Assembly (NCBI GenBank): GCA_021907015.1
Contig: CP091064.1
Span: 2,418,001 to 2,482,000, forward strand
Length of the DNA: 64,000 bases
From: Pectobacterium sp. PL152
Lineage (GTDB): Bacteria; Pseudomonadota; Gammaproteobacteria; Enterobacterales; Enterobacteriaceae
Direction: 5' to 3'
Of this stretch, positions 47,602 to 56,751 are shown piece by piece; positions within the stretch are counted from its first letter, which is position 1, and every line of letters starts with the position of its first letter. A model generated the notes under the pieces. That model worked only from the letters and a program-made list of their open reading frames with translations, was not told where the DNA came from and did no database searches. The translations under genes were made by a program, and so were the position numbers.

Positions 47602-48119
47602 ATCAATTTGTTATCGCCGAAGCAGAAAAATGTATCGGCTGCCGGACCTGTGAAATCGCCTGTGCGGTCGCCCATAGCGGAGGCCAAAGCGCGCAGTTGA
47701 AGCCTTCTCACTTCTTTCCGCGCCTAAAAGTCGTTAAAAGCGCCAGCGTCAGCGTACCCGTTCTGTGCCGACAGTGTGAAAATGCCCCCTGCGCCAGCGT
47801 GTGTCCAAATGACGCGCTGGTGCGCGATCGGGACAGCATTCAGGTGATTCAGTCCCGCTGCATCGGCTGCAAAAGCTGTGTGGTCGCCTGCCCTTTCGGC
47901 GCCATTAATGTGGTGACAAAAGCGTCGAATGACGAGGGGGAAACGCATCTCACCCAAAGCGAGGTTCACAAATGCGACTTGTGCGTGGATGTTGCCCAGA
48001 GCCCTTCCTGCGTTAGCGTGTGTCCGACATCGGCGCTGCGATTAGTGACGGCGGATGAGTTACGCAAGCAGACGCTGGAAAAACAGCGGCGTTCTGCACT
48101 GGGGTGGCCGAGCCATTAA
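47598..48119 (+). CDS. 4Fe-4S ferredoxin-like electron transfer protein (HydN/YgfS family)
   Basis: 173 residues with four cysteine clusters ([52 protein letters not shown]), enough for four 4Fe-4S centres. It is a near copy of the N-terminal part of the preceding AegA-like protein. ATGA overlap shows coupling. In E. coli ygfS lies beside uacF (ygfT) in the urate/purine gene cluster; this pair is the same plan. It probably passes electrons between the AegA-like flavoenzyme and a molybdenum- or selenium-dependent partner elsewhere. Confidence 0.85.
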
Positions 48120-48308
48120 AACAAACGGGAGGGTGGTGGACAGGGAGGGAACACCACAAAACACACGATGCAGGAAATTCGTTGTGCCTAATTAATAATT
48201 ATCGCCGATTTATCCATCGATTTTTCTTTAGATCACATATTAGTCTGATAATATGCATTGGTAATGCCGGATAGGTTCCCATCTTTTATCACGATCACGG
48301 AGTGAACA

Positions 48309-49052
48309 ATGACCTGCCATTTTGTCAGGTGGACAAGCACGGAAGCGCTTCCTGACTTACAAAGACTGCCCGATAGGCTCATCTCATCAACACAGGGTTT
48401 TTCAGCCAAACGCCGCGAGCGTTATCTGAAAAGTCGCGTGCTGCTGGCAGAGATGATGTTCTATTTTTTCGGCTATCCACTGTTACCCACACTGCTGGAG
48501 TCCCCTGAAGGGCGCCCTTATTTTGCCGATCCCAACATGCCCAATTTCAGCATCGGCTATGCAGGCAATACCATCGCTATTCTCCTGAGTGAAGAAGGGA
48601 GCGTGGGTATGGATATCGAAATCGTTCATGTCAGGCCAACAAATCAGGCTGTTCCACAGATGCAGGCGCAGACGCAGGCCGAACAAGCGTGGATCGACGC
48701 GCAGCGCGATCCGTTGGAAGCAGCAACGCAGCTCTGCACCATTCGCCAGTCATTGATGAAAATCCCTGGCGTAAACAGCCATCCTCCCAATAACCTGAAA
48801 CTCCACCCCGCCTCTGGCAGACTGCGTTCAACCTGCACCCCTGCCGTAGAAGTGATGAGCGATGTTGATGATTATCTTGCCTGGGCCTGCGCCCATATCC
48901 CTACACTTAACCGATTAATCATGTGGAAATATACATCGGCATCGGGCATGAGAAAATCGGGAGAAATTCTACAGCAGCAGCGCCAGTCTTTGCGCTATAT
49001 GAAATTAACCAGCCATACGATAGAAAAAGCCATCTCTACCGCCTCACAGTAG
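48309..49052 (+). CDS. yieE: 4'-phosphopantetheinyl transferase-like protein (YieE), catalytic motif altered
   Basis: 247 residues. The Sfp-type pattern is visible: KRRERYLKSRVLLAEMM near 35, then GRPYF and FSIGYAGN, the metal motif GMDIEIV near 99-105, and a third motif CTIRQSLMK near 137-145 where active enzymes read W-x-x-K-E-x-x-x-K. The catalytic glutamate is thus glutamine and the tryptophan cysteine. These enzymes add phosphopantetheine from CoA to carrier proteins. Identity as YieE rests on the neighbours adeP and yieH, the same order as in E. coli. It may be inactive or have a changed role. Confidence 0.75.
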   Translation: MTCHFVRWTSTEALPDLQRLPDRLISSTQGFSAKRRERYLKSRVLLAEMMFYFFGYPLLPTLLESPEGRPYFADPNMPNFSIGYAGNTIAILLSEEGSVGMDIEIVHVRPTNQAVPQMQAQTQAEQAWIDAQRDPLEAATQLCTIRQSLMKIPGVNSHPPNNLKLHPASGRLRSTCTPAVEVMSDVDDYLAWACAHIPTLNRLIMWKYTSASGMRKSGEILQQQRQSLRYMKLTSHTIEKAISTASQ

Positions 49053-49075
49053 CCAGCCGCCGCGACACAGGCTGA

Positions 49076-49099
49076 GGCTCCGGGAAAAGCCCCGGAGCC
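49076..49099. terminator. Bidirectional hairpin between yieE and adeP
   Basis: Perfect GC-rich 9-bp stem GGCTCCGGG / CCCGGAGCC with a 6-base loop between convergent genes; no long T-run. Confidence 0.6.
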
Positions 49100-49108
49100 A
49101 CGAACGGA

Positions 49109-50443
49109 TTAATGCGCGTCGATAAACACGATTTTCAGCAGGAACAGCAGCGCAACCACAACCACACATGGGCTGATTTCACGCCAGCGTCCCGTCGCCA
49201 ACTTCATCACACAGTAAGAAATGAAGCCCAGCGCGATCCCTTCGGTAATCGAGAAGCTGAACGGCATCATCACCGCGGTAATAAAGGCTGGAACGGCTTC
49301 CGTCAGGTCATCCCACTTCACACGCGCCAGGCTGGATGTCATCAGAACGCCCACGTAAATCAGTGCGCCCGCGGCCGCATAGGCAGGCACCATCCCCGCC
49401 AGCGGTGACAGGAAGATCACCAGCAGGAACAACAGACCCACCACCACCGCGGTCAGGCCAGTGCGTCCACCGACGGACACGCCAGAGGAGCTTTCAATAT
49501 ACGCCGTAACGGAGGAGGTCCCGATAAACGAACCGGCCACAGAGCTAACGCTATCAACATACAGCGCCTGCTTCATACGCGGGAACTTACCGCGAGCATC
49601 GACCAGGCCGGCTTTATCCGTTACGCCAATCAGCGTACCAGAGGAGTCAAACAGGTTAACCAGCATGAAAGAGAAAATAATGCCGGACATCCCAAGGTTC
49701 AGCGCCCCGCCAGATCAACCTGACCAACCACAGACGTTACGCTTGGCGGCATAGAGAACACGCCAGCAAACTTCACATCACCCAGCAGCAGGCCAATCGA
49801 GGTGGTCACGACGATGGAAATCAGCACCGCGGCGTGAATATTGCGTGAAGCCAGCGCCACAATAATGAAAAAGCCCAGCGCACCCAGCAGCACGCTGTGT
49901 GACGTCAGGTTGCCAATTGTCACAAGTGTTTCAGGATTAGGAACGATAATGCCCGCATTTTTCAGGCCCATCATAGCAATGAACAGCCCGATACCGCTGG
50001 CTATCCCCAAACGCAGGCTAAGCGGGATATTGGCGATCATCCAATAGCGAATCTGGAAGATGGTTAGCAACAGGAAACCGATTGCGCCCCAGAAAATAGC
50101 ACCCATCGCAACCTGCCATGGCAGGCCCATCGCACCCACAACAACAAACGCGAAAAACGCATTCAGCCCCATAGCCGGAGCCAGCGCCACAGGCAAGTTA
50201 GCCAGCAGCCCCATCAAAATACTGCCGAATGCAGCAATCAGACAGGTGGTCACAAAGACCGCTTTGGTATCCATCCCCGCCACACCCAGAATCTGCGGGT
50301 TAACAAAAACGATGTAGACCATCGTCAAAAACGTCGTGAAACCGGCAATCGTTTCCGTACGTGCTGTCGTGCCGTGTTGTTTAAGTTTAAACACGCTCCA
50401 GCAGGCCCTGCTCGGTAGCAAGACCGGGTTGTGATTTATTCAT
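49109..50443 (-). pseudogene. adeP: Adenine permease AdeP (PurP/YieG), NCS2 family, frame broken twice
   Basis: 445 residues when repaired, the E. coli length. Start MNKSQPGLATEQGLLERVFK at 50443. About fourteen membrane segments; signature VALAPAMGLNAFFAF near 85 and TSSVTAYIESSSGVSVGGRTG near 310 match E. coli AdeP. It imports adenine with protons. Breaks: T3 (minus strand) at 50389-50391, where two T's are missing, and a GGGG run at 49705-49708, where one G is missing and LAGALNLGMSG is restored. It is flanked by yieE and yieH as in E. coli. Confidence 0.9.
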
Positions 50444-50784
50444 TAGTAACAATCCAAAGAAGGGAATAACTGTCGTCGGGTATCCTATAACAAAACGCTA
50501 CGTTTTTACGTTGATCCCACATTTTTTTCATCGAATAAGAAGAACCTATTAACGTCATCGTTTTCTCTCGGTTAAATCCCCTGATTTTACGCAAGATAGC
50601 GCTAAAAATGGCTTTGTAGGTCGCAATATCGGGTCAATTGGTTAAAGTAAGGAACGTCTTCTCATTCTGATCGTTTAAGAACCGAGATACCGGGGCGACC
50701 ACGGTGCGAGGTGTCCCTACGGGAACCTCATCACCGTGTTTCCCCTAAAGCTATACTTAACTACTTCATCGATAAGGATTGGTC
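50444..50784. other. adeP-yieH divergent intergenic region
   Basis: 341 bp without a gene. It contains the divergent promoters and, at 50669-50745, a copy of a dispersed hairpin repeat described separately. A PurR-like sequence was looked for near 50500 but is not convincing. Confidence 0.55.
50669..50745. repeat. Dispersed intergenic repeat, family B, copy 1
   Basis: Starts GATCGTTTAAGAACCGAGAT and contains the imperfect stem CACGGTG / CACCGTG. A second copy in the same orientation, beginning GATCGTTTAAGCATCGAGAT, lies at 55367-55426. Confidence 0.6.
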
Positions 50785-51453
50785 ATGCCCCGTATTGAAT
50801 GCGTCTTCTTCGACTGTGATGGCACGCTGGTTGATAGCGAAGTGCTGTGTTGCCAGGCTTATGTGAATATCTTCATCCCGTATGGGGTGAACTTATCGCT
50901 GGAGGAGGTGATAAAAACCTACAAGGGCGTGAAGCTGTACGAGATTATTGCCCGCATCAGCCAGCAGCATGGCTTAACCGTATCGGTAGAAGACGCGGAG
51001 CGTCATTTCCGGCAAGAGGTGAAACGGCTGTTCGATGAATCCCTGCAACCTATCGAAGGCGCACGTGAGCTAGTGCAATCTATCACCGTTCCGATGGCCG
51101 TGGTTTCTAACGGCCCGGTCAGTAAGATGCAGCATTCGCTCGGCCTGACGGACATGCTCGATCTGTTTGGCGACCATCTCTACAGCGGCTACGATCTGAA
51201 AAAGTGGAAGCCCGATCCAGCAGTGCTGTATCACGCCGCCGAGCAGCTACAGCTTCCCATCGAGCACTGCATTCTGGTTGAAGATTCCGCCGCTGGCGTA
51301 CAGGCTGGCATCGCGGCGGGTATTCCGGTGTTCTATTACTGTGCCGATCCCCACAACCAGCCGATTCATCATCCGCTGGTCACGATGTTCGACGATATGC
51401 GCGAACTACCGCAAATCTGGCGCGAAAAAGGCTGGAATATCACCGCACAATAA
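50785..51453 (+). CDS. yieH: HAD-superfamily phosphatase YieH (6-phosphogluconate phosphatase)
   Basis: 222 residues from the ATG at 50785 (AAGGA six bases upstream; an in-frame TTG at 50779 is less likely). HAD motif I FFDCDGTLVDSE at 8-19, motif II VVSNGP near 108, motif III lysine in KKWKPDPAVL, and motif IV LVEDSAAGVQAG near 170. The cap is the alpha-helical C1 type. E. coli YieH hydrolyses 6-phosphogluconate and related phosphates. It keeps the E. coli order beside adeP. Confidence 0.88.
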   Translation: MPRIECVFFDCDGTLVDSEVLCCQAYVNIFIPYGVNLSLEEVIKTYKGVKLYEIIARISQQHGLTVSVEDAERHFRQEVKRLFDESLQPIEGARELVQSITVPMAVVSNGPVSKMQHSLGLTDMLDLFGDHLYSGYDLKKWKPDPAVLYHAAEQLQLPIEHCILVEDSAAGVQAGIAAGIPVFYYCADPHNQPIHHPLVTMFDDMRELPQIWREKGWNITAQ

Positions 51454-51506
51454 CCGCATTTCAAACTTATGTCATACCACCATCAAATCTATTTACGGAA
51501 CGAAAA

Positions 51507-51687
51507 CGGTGGTAATGGAATAGAAGAGTAAAGCGTTTGCGCCATGGACAAAAGCGTCAGGAGCGCTTTTGAACGTCGCTTGCGACGGCCCTGAAAGGGT
51601 GAATCTCAGGGATGAGATTCATATCTGCGCAAGTCGAGCGTACATGGGCGTATTCACAGCGTCTTTACGATCTATCCATTACCACCG
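51507..51687. repeat. Palindromic intergenic repeat, family A, long copy (181 bp)
   Basis: Bounded by perfect 12-bp inverted ends CGGTGGTAATGG / CCATTACCACCG. It shares both flanks with the 105-bp copy at 16291-16395 (read in reverse) but holds about 75 extra bases in the centre, themselves partly palindromic (AAAAGCGTC...GCGCTTTT, GAATCTC...GAGATTC). No open frame of note. Confidence 0.8.
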
Positions 51688-51710
51688 CACGACGCACGTG
51701 ATCGGCATCC

Positions 51711-52439
51711 TCAGGCTGGCTTATTCCGCCACCATAGCAGACGACGCTTCGGCGGGTTTTCCTGCTGGCTAAAACGGGCATTAACCCGGTTAGCCAGCAG
51801 CTCCAGCGACAGGCAAAACACGAAGTAGACCAGCGCGACAAACAGGAAAACTTCCATCGGGTAGACCATGCTGCGGTTATTGACCTGCGTAGCGAGAAAC
51901 GTCAGTTCGCCGACGCCAACAATGTAGGCCAGTGAGGTGTCTTTAATCAGGGAAATCCACTGGTTGATGAAAGAGGGCACCATCATCCGCAGCGCCTGCG
52001 GCAGGACAATCTGCCACAGCACCTGCCAGCGGCTTAATCCCAGCGAGAGTCCAGCCTGCCACTGGCCGCGCCCAATCGCGACAATGCCCGCCTTCACGCC
52101 GTGCGCCAGATACGCCGAGGCGATCAGCGCCAGCGCACACACCACGGTAGTGATTTCAGGGATATCGACGCCAAAAACGATCGGCAACAGGAAGTAGGTC
52201 CAGAAAATCAGCATGATGACGGGAATCGCCCGGAAGAACCCCAGCACCATCGCCAGCAGCGCGCTCCACACGCCTCGCGACATCGCCAGCGCCACGCCCA
52301 AAATCGTCCCCAGAACAGCAGACGCGACGCCCGCCAGCAGGCTCATCACCAGCGTCAGCGCCGCACCGCCCAGCGGGCCATCCGGGAACGTACCCCACAT
52401 CAAATAGCCGAGGTTATCGGTGATAACGGTAAAATCCAT
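51711..52439 (-). CDS. Amino-acid ABC transporter permease (HisMQ/GltJK family)
   Basis: 242 residues, about five membrane segments, and the permease EAA-type loop ...LGLSRWQVLWQIVLPQALR near 140-160 that contacts the ATPase. Second permease of a minus-strand unit solute-binding protein - permease - permease; one base separates it from the gene before. Polar-amino-acid family; the amino acid is unknown. No ATP-binding gene follows: the operon ends at a repeat element and the next gene is on the other strand. Confidence 0.87.
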   Translation of the reverse strand: MDFTVITDNLGYLMWGTFPDGPLGGAALTLVMSLLAGVASAVLGTILGVALAMSRGVWSALLAMVLGFFRAIPVIMLIFWTYFLLPIVFGVDIPEITTVVCALALIASAYLAHGVKAGIVAIGRGQWQAGLSLGLSRWQVLWQIVLPQALRMMVPSFINQWISLIKDTSLAYIVGVGELTFLATQVNNRSMVYPMEVFLFVALVYFVFCLSLELLANRVNARFSQQENPPKRRLLWWRNKPA

Positions 52440-52440
52440 C

Positions 52441-53184
52441 TCAGTGTCTCTCCGCCAAACTACGCTGCTGACGCCACATACCCCAGCCTTCCATCACGGC
52501 AATAATCACGATGTACAACACCGTCGCCACACCAAATGCCTGAAAGGTGCGTAAGGTTTCCGTCTCCACCTGACGTGACGCGTAGGACAATTCAGCGACG
52601 CCAATTGCCATCGTCAATGATGAGTTCTTAACGATATTCATGTATTGCCCCAGCAGCGGCGGCAGGGCGATTTTTAGCGCCTGCGGCAGCACCACATAGC
52701 GCATGGATTGCCAGCCTGTTAACCCCAGAGCGTGCGCCGCGTACTTCTGTCCGCGCGCCACACCGCGAATACCGGCGCGAATTTCCTCGGCAATAAACGC
52801 GCTGGAGTAGAGCGTCAGCCCCGCCAGGCCAGCCAGAAATTCAAAAGAGGGCCACGCTAACGTCATGCCAAACAGCGAAATAACATGCGGAGTGTTCAGC
52901 CATTGCATCATCTCTGAGGGGAAAAGCTGACCGGCACCGAAATACCAGAAAAACAGCTGTACCAGCAGCGGCGTATTACGGAATAGCGAGCTGTAAGCGA
53001 CAACGATGCTGCTCAGCAGCCGAATCTGGCTGTCTCTGGCGGCAGCCAACAAAAAGCCCAGCACCGTAGACAGGACGATCGTACTCAGGGAGATGCCCAG
53101 CGTGATCAGGAAACCGTGCCACAGCCAGGTGAGGTATTGAGGAGCCAACAGCCACGACTCAAGCAATTGCAGCGCCGTATCCAT
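52441..53184 (-). CDS. Amino-acid ABC transporter permease (HisMQ/GltJK family)
   Basis: 247 residues with an N-terminal membrane segment, the family start LWHGFLITLGISLSTIVLST, and the EAA loop HALGLTGWQSMRYVVLPQAL near 155-175. It pairs with the permease downstream to form the heterodimeric channel of a polar-amino-acid importer. It follows the solute-binding gene by 94 bp containing a strong hairpin. Confidence 0.87.
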   Translation of the reverse strand: MDTALQLLESWLLAPQYLTWLWHGFLITLGISLSTIVLSTVLGFLLAAARDSQIRLLSSIVVAYSSLFRNTPLLVQLFFWYFGAGQLFPSEMMQWLNTPHVISLFGMTLAWPSFEFLAGLAGLTLYSSAFIAEEIRAGIRGVARGQKYAAHALGLTGWQSMRYVVLPQALKIALPPLLGQYMNIVKNSSLTMAIGVAELSYASRQVETETLRTFQAFGVATVLYIVIIAVMEGWGMWRQQRSLAERH

Positions 53185-53229
53185 GCGTTTTATCTCTCTT
53201 TATCATTATTACGAGATACAAATAGAAAT

Positions 53230-53249
53230 GCCCTCTGCATGCAGAGGGC
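53230..53249. terminator. Hairpin between solute-binding protein and permease genes
   Basis: Perfect 20-bp palindrome GCCCTCTGCATGCAGAGGGC with little T-run. It likely protects the upstream binding-protein message and weakens read-through, giving more binding protein than permease. Confidence 0.7.
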
Positions 53250-53278
53250 TAAGATCATAGCACTGAAGATGTCAGCTA

Positions 53279-54115
53279 TCAGGATTTAGGTTGCTGATCC
53301 AACGGGGCAAAGGTGAAGTCGCCGCGCGGCTGAGCCGATTTCGTGCTTGGCCCAAACCAGCGATCGTAGATCGTCTTCGCTTCGCCCTGTTTTTCCAGGT
53401 TAATCAGCGTGTCGTTAATCTTCGCTGTCAGGCGCTCTTCGCCCTTCGGAATCCCGACGCCCTGATACTCTTTGGTGATGCTGAACGGAGAGATTTCAAA
53501 CTCCGCTTTCTGGGCATCTGGCACATTAGCCAGCAAGCCGACTAGCTTGGCATCATCCTGCGTGATGGCCTGAACGTTACCGTTACGCAGCGCAGCGAAG
53601 GCCAGCGGCGTATCGTCGTAGGAAATCACTTTGGCTGTCGGGTAATGCTCACGCAGGGTAATTTCCTGCACGGTGCCTTTATCCGCGCCGATACGCAGCG
53701 TTTTGATATCTTCCGGCGTTTTCAGCACGCCTTTACGGGCGATGAATTTTTGTCCGGTGGCGAAGTAAGGAATACTAAAGTTAACCTGCTTGGCACGCTC
53801 ATCGGTAATGGTGAAGTTCGCAGCGATCAGATCGACTTTCTGCGAGCTTAACAGCGGAATGCGGTTAGCCGGGTTCGTCGCGCGCAGTTCAACCTTCACG
53901 CCCAACGCCTTACCAATCGCCTCGGCGATATCCACGTCATAACCCACCAGCTTTTTGCTCTGCGGATCGACATAGCCAAACGGCGGGTTGCTGTCGAAGA
54001 CAGCGATTTTCACCACGCCCGCCTTTTGAATGTCATCTAATTTATCTGCCTGTGCCGCACCAGAAACGGAAGCCAACCCGGCCAATAAAGTCACTGTCAA
54101 AATCTGCTTTTTCAT
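53279..54115 (-). CDS. Amino-acid ABC transporter solute-binding protein (family 3)
   Basis: 278 residues. Signal peptide of about 23 residues ending AQA. The SBP_bac_3 signature GYDVDIAEAIGKALG lies near 58-72, followed by the ligand segment DLIAANFTITDERAKQVNFS. Aspartate/glutamate or cationic amino acid are possible ligands; none can be fixed. First gene of the importer operon with two permeases. No ATPase gene in the cluster. Confidence 0.9.
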   Translation of the reverse strand: MKKQILTVTLLAGLASVSGAAQADKLDDIQKAGVVKIAVFDSNPPFGYVDPQSKKLVGYDVDIAEAIGKALGVKVELRATNPANRIPLLSSQKVDLIAANFTITDERAKQVNFSIPYFATGQKFIARKGVLKTPEDIKTLRIGADKGTVQEITLREHYPTAKVISYDDTPLAFAALRNGNVQAITQDDAKLVGLLANVPDAQKAEFEISPFSITKEYQGVGIPKGEERLTAKINDTLINLEKQGEAKTIYDRWFGPSTKSAQPRGDFTFAPLDQQPKS

Positions 54116-54239
54116 TCCTTGCCCCTTAATTATCGCTGTATTAACAGCAGGCTATCAGCAGGGTGAAAACGCGGGAAATAACATAAATAGCTATAATATA
54201 ACCTTATGTTACTTCGGTATTCTGGCAGATTATCCTGAT

Positions 54240-55235
54240 TCAGGTACGGCTGGATAGATTGATGGAAAGCGGCAAACTTCCGGCGAGTACGTCATTAATC
54301 TGACAGGCTACCTCATCAAAGAGCGCATAGCGACGGCGGTATTCCGCCCGTTTTCGGCTGGGAATGTCCTGTTCAGACTTTCTCGGCAGAGATAACGGCA
54401 GCGCAATGTTGCCATCAGGTCGCGGTTGACCGCCGTGGGCGAAGAGGAACGCATTGTAGTCGGCCAGAAAAACATGGCGTTTCTTACTGCGATAGCGCCA
54501 GTGTTTATAGATATGCGTTTCGTTACTGACCGCGATAACGTGCGCCAGATTAAGGCCTCGAGCCAGGTTAAGCAGGCCTTCCAGAAGAAGGCGTTTGGGA
54601 AACAGACTATGGCAATCTCGCGTCGCGCCCTGAATAACCTGATGCGGCGTTTGTGCATCCGATCCCTGAATCCCACCGATAAACAGACCCATTTCCCCTT
54701 CAATGCGCAGGATGGAGAACGTCATCTGTGCCAGCACGTGCTCGCTGTTCTCAAGCTGTAGGGAGAGCTCACCTTCCTTACACATTTGATCGTTAGTCAT
54801 CAGGCGAAGCGTGTAATTTTCACCGCTTTTTCCCTGAAAACTAGCCAGCACGTTACCGCCTCCGTCCTGGCTATATAACAAGCGCTGGCGATGTAACGGT
54901 AACGTTTGAATAAAGCGGTAATGATCCATTAAGGCCGTACAGGTTTGATGTGTCGGTAGCGACGCCATCAGGTAGGGGCGCTGGAGCTTGCTGTACAGCT
55001 GATTTCCGTCACGTCGAAAAATATCCTGTTCGGGATAATCGACGATAAAGCTGAGCCATTTCATGGTCAGCAGCGGGTGAAGCATCACTCGGGCGGTATA
55101 TTTTATACGCCACTGGAGACTCTCCCAGCGCCGATCCGGCTTGTGTTTACCGGTTGCCAATGCCAGCAACAGGGAAAATGCGGCCCGAAACTGGGTTTTC
55201 GTACTGCCAAGTGATTGTGTAGAAGTAATGTCCAT
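54240..55235 (-). CDS. VirK/YbjX-family protein (DUF535)
   Basis: About 331 residues with the DUF535 pattern: HPLLTMKWLSFIVDYP near 60, LMDHYRFI near 105, and GIQGSDAQ...GATRDCHSLFPKRLLLEGL in the middle. Family members (Shigella VirK, Salmonella YbjX) affect outer-membrane or lipid A-related resistance and virulence by an unknown mechanism. I start at the ATG at 55235 (a GGTGG lies upstream); ATG at 55247 and 55277 are alternatives. No signal peptide. Confidence 0.8.
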   Translation of the reverse strand: MDITSTQSLGSTKTQFRAAFSLLLALATGKHKPDRRWESLQWRIKYTARVMLHPLLTMKWLSFIVDYPEQDIFRRDGNQLYSKLQRPYLMASLPTHQTCTALMDHYRFIQTLPLHRQRLLYSQDGGGNVLASFQGKSGENYTLRLMTNDQMCKEGELSLQLENSEHVLAQMTFSILRIEGEMGLFIGGIQGSDAQTPHQVIQGATRDCHSLFPKRLLLEGLLNLARGLNLAHVIAVSNETHIYKHWRYRSKKRHVFLADYNAFLFAHGGQPRPDGNIALPLSLPRKSEQDIPSRKRAEYRRRYALFDEVACQINDVLAGSLPLSINLSSRT

Positions 55236-55366
55236 GAATGCCACCATGATTAAGATGACGAAATCGTAGCGGGACATTCATCAATGAAACTAAAATCGCG
55301 ACGCCTAAAAAGCAGCGTTCTCTTATCCGTTGAGGATTAATTTAAGATAGCTGCTCGCCTAATGGC

Positions 55367-55426
55367 GATCGTTTAAGCATCGAGATACACGAGGCGAGGC
55401 CTCCCTGCGGCCCCCCTGGGTTTCTC
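55367..55426. repeat. Dispersed intergenic repeat, family B, copy 2
   Basis: Shares GATCGTTTAAG and CGAGATAC with the copy at 50669-50745, then diverges in a GC-rich stem-loop and closes with GGGTTTCTC. It lies in the gap between the DUF535 gene and benE. Confidence 0.55.
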
Positions 55427-55521
55427 TAACAACGGGCTTAAGTGGCCAGAATTAGACTCACCTGTATTCCTGATGCCATCAGCGTGGCGTCGCTTTTCCC
55501 CAGACAGCACCAGCCAGGTCA

Positions 55522-56661
55522 TCATCCCCCAATCAGCCCCCAAAACGCCGCGCCAATTCCCCACAGAGTTAATCCTGAAGCAGTAATCAGGAAAGTGACC
55601 ACCGCCGCATCACGCTGTTGTTCATCCAGTAAAGCGCGATACAAACTACCCGAAATGGTGCTAAGCAGCGCCAAACCGGCGATAGCGTGAATCAGCGGCT
55701 GCGGCAGCGCCGTGAAAAGCTGCCCGATAGACCCGCCGAAAACGCCCGCCAGCAGATAAAATCCACCAGCAGCAACAGCGGCAAGATAGCGTTTTTTCGG
55801 ATCGGGATGCACATCCGATCCCATACAGATCGCGGCAGTAATCGCGGCGATACAAACGGAAAAGCCACCGAACGGCGTCAATATCAGCGCGATTAATGCT
55901 GTAATGGCGATCAGCGGTGACACGGGAACCTGATAGCCAGCGGCTTTCAGCGTGGCAACGCCCGGTGCGTTCTGCGACGCCATGGTGACAATGAAAAATG
56001 GAATACCGACGCCCAACAGCGATGCCCACGAAAAATGCGGCGTAATAAACGCCGGTACGGCAAACACCAGCGGCGAATCAGAGACCGCAATTTGCCCGCG
56101 CCATAAAGCCAGCAACAGGCCAGCGAACAGCGTTAACACAATGGCAAAACGGGGCAACAGCCGACGGCTGAGCAAATAGGTCACGCACATCGTGAAAGCC
56201 AGCCAGAAATCCTGTTGCAGGGCAAGAAAGGCATCCGCACCAAAGCGCAGCAAAATCCCCGCCAGCATCGCGGCAGAAATGGCCTGTGGAATCACATTCA
56301 TCAGGCGGGCAAAAAGACCGGTGATCCCGCAGATAAAGATAAGCGCGGAAGCAAACAGGAACACGCCAATCGCTTCATTGAGCGATGTACCCGGCAGGCT
56401 GGTAACCAGCAGCGCCGCTCCCGGTGTTGACCAGGCAGCCAGTATCGGCGCACGGTAATAGAGCGACAGGCTAATGGACGCCAGCCCTTGCGCAATCCCC
56501 AGCACGCTTAACCAGCCACCGATTTGCGCCGCGCTGGCACCTGCGGCTTCCGCCGCCTGAAAAATGATGGCGGCCGAACTGGTGTAGCCCACCAGCACCG
56601 CAACAAAACCGGCGATAAGGGTCGAAAAGCTGACATCTTTTAGCGCAAATGACGCAGGCAT
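55522..56661 (-). CDS. Benzoate/H+ symporter BenE family protein (YdcO-like)
   Basis: 379 residues with about twelve hydrophobic segments; the start FSTLIAGFVAVLVGYTSSAA and FGGFSVCIAAITAAICMG near 265 are typical of BenE. E. coli ydcO is adjacent to ydcN (sutR), and here the divergent gene is also an XRE/cupin regulator of that type. The substrate in enterobacteria is not established; a weak acid with proton symport is likely. Expression is probably controlled at the two palindromes in front of it. Confidence 0.87.
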   Translation of the reverse strand: MPASFALKDVSFSTLIAGFVAVLVGYTSSAAIIFQAAEAAGASAAQIGGWLSVLGIAQGLASISLSLYYRAPILAAWSTPGAALLVTSLPGTSLNEAIGVFLFASALIFICGITGLFARLMNVIPQAISAAMLAGILLRFGADAFLALQQDFWLAFTMCVTYLLSRRLLPRFAIVLTLFAGLLLALWRGQIAVSDSPLVFAVPAFITPHFSWASLLGVGIPFFIVTMASQNAPGVATLKAAGYQVPVSPLIAITALIALILTPFGGFSVCIAAITAAICMGSDVHPDPKKRYLAAVAAGGFYLLAGVFGGSIGQLFTALPQPLIHAIAGLALLSTISGSLYRALLDEQQRDAAVVTFLITASGLTLWGIGAAFWGLIGG

Positions 56662-56681
56662 GGTATACCTTCACTCTTATC

Positions 56682-56697
56682 GTGCGCTATAGCGCAC
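56682..56697. promoter_or_regulatory. Palindromic operator O1 in benE-sutR control region
   Basis: Perfect 16-bp palindrome GTGCGCTATAGCGCAC, 21 bp upstream of the benE start. The same pattern recurs 37 bp away. Confidence 0.75.
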
Positions 56698-56718
56698 AGA
56701 AAGCGTTAACATAGCAGC

Positions 56719-56734
56719 GTACGTTATAACGCAC
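56719..56734. promoter_or_regulatory. Palindromic operator O2 in benE-sutR control region
   Basis: GTACGTTATAACGCAC matches O1 at 13 of 16 positions and keeps near-perfect dyad symmetry. It lies 18 bp upstream of the XRE/cupin gene start. Two such sites between divergent genes suggest co-operative binding by that regulator. Confidence 0.7.
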
Positions 56735-56751
56735 AAGCAGGAGCGGCCTTG

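Noticed and set aside
50490-50520. PurR box in front of adeP
   Set aside because: The nearest candidate shares only part of the ACGCAAACGTTTGCGT consensus; not strong enough to annotate.
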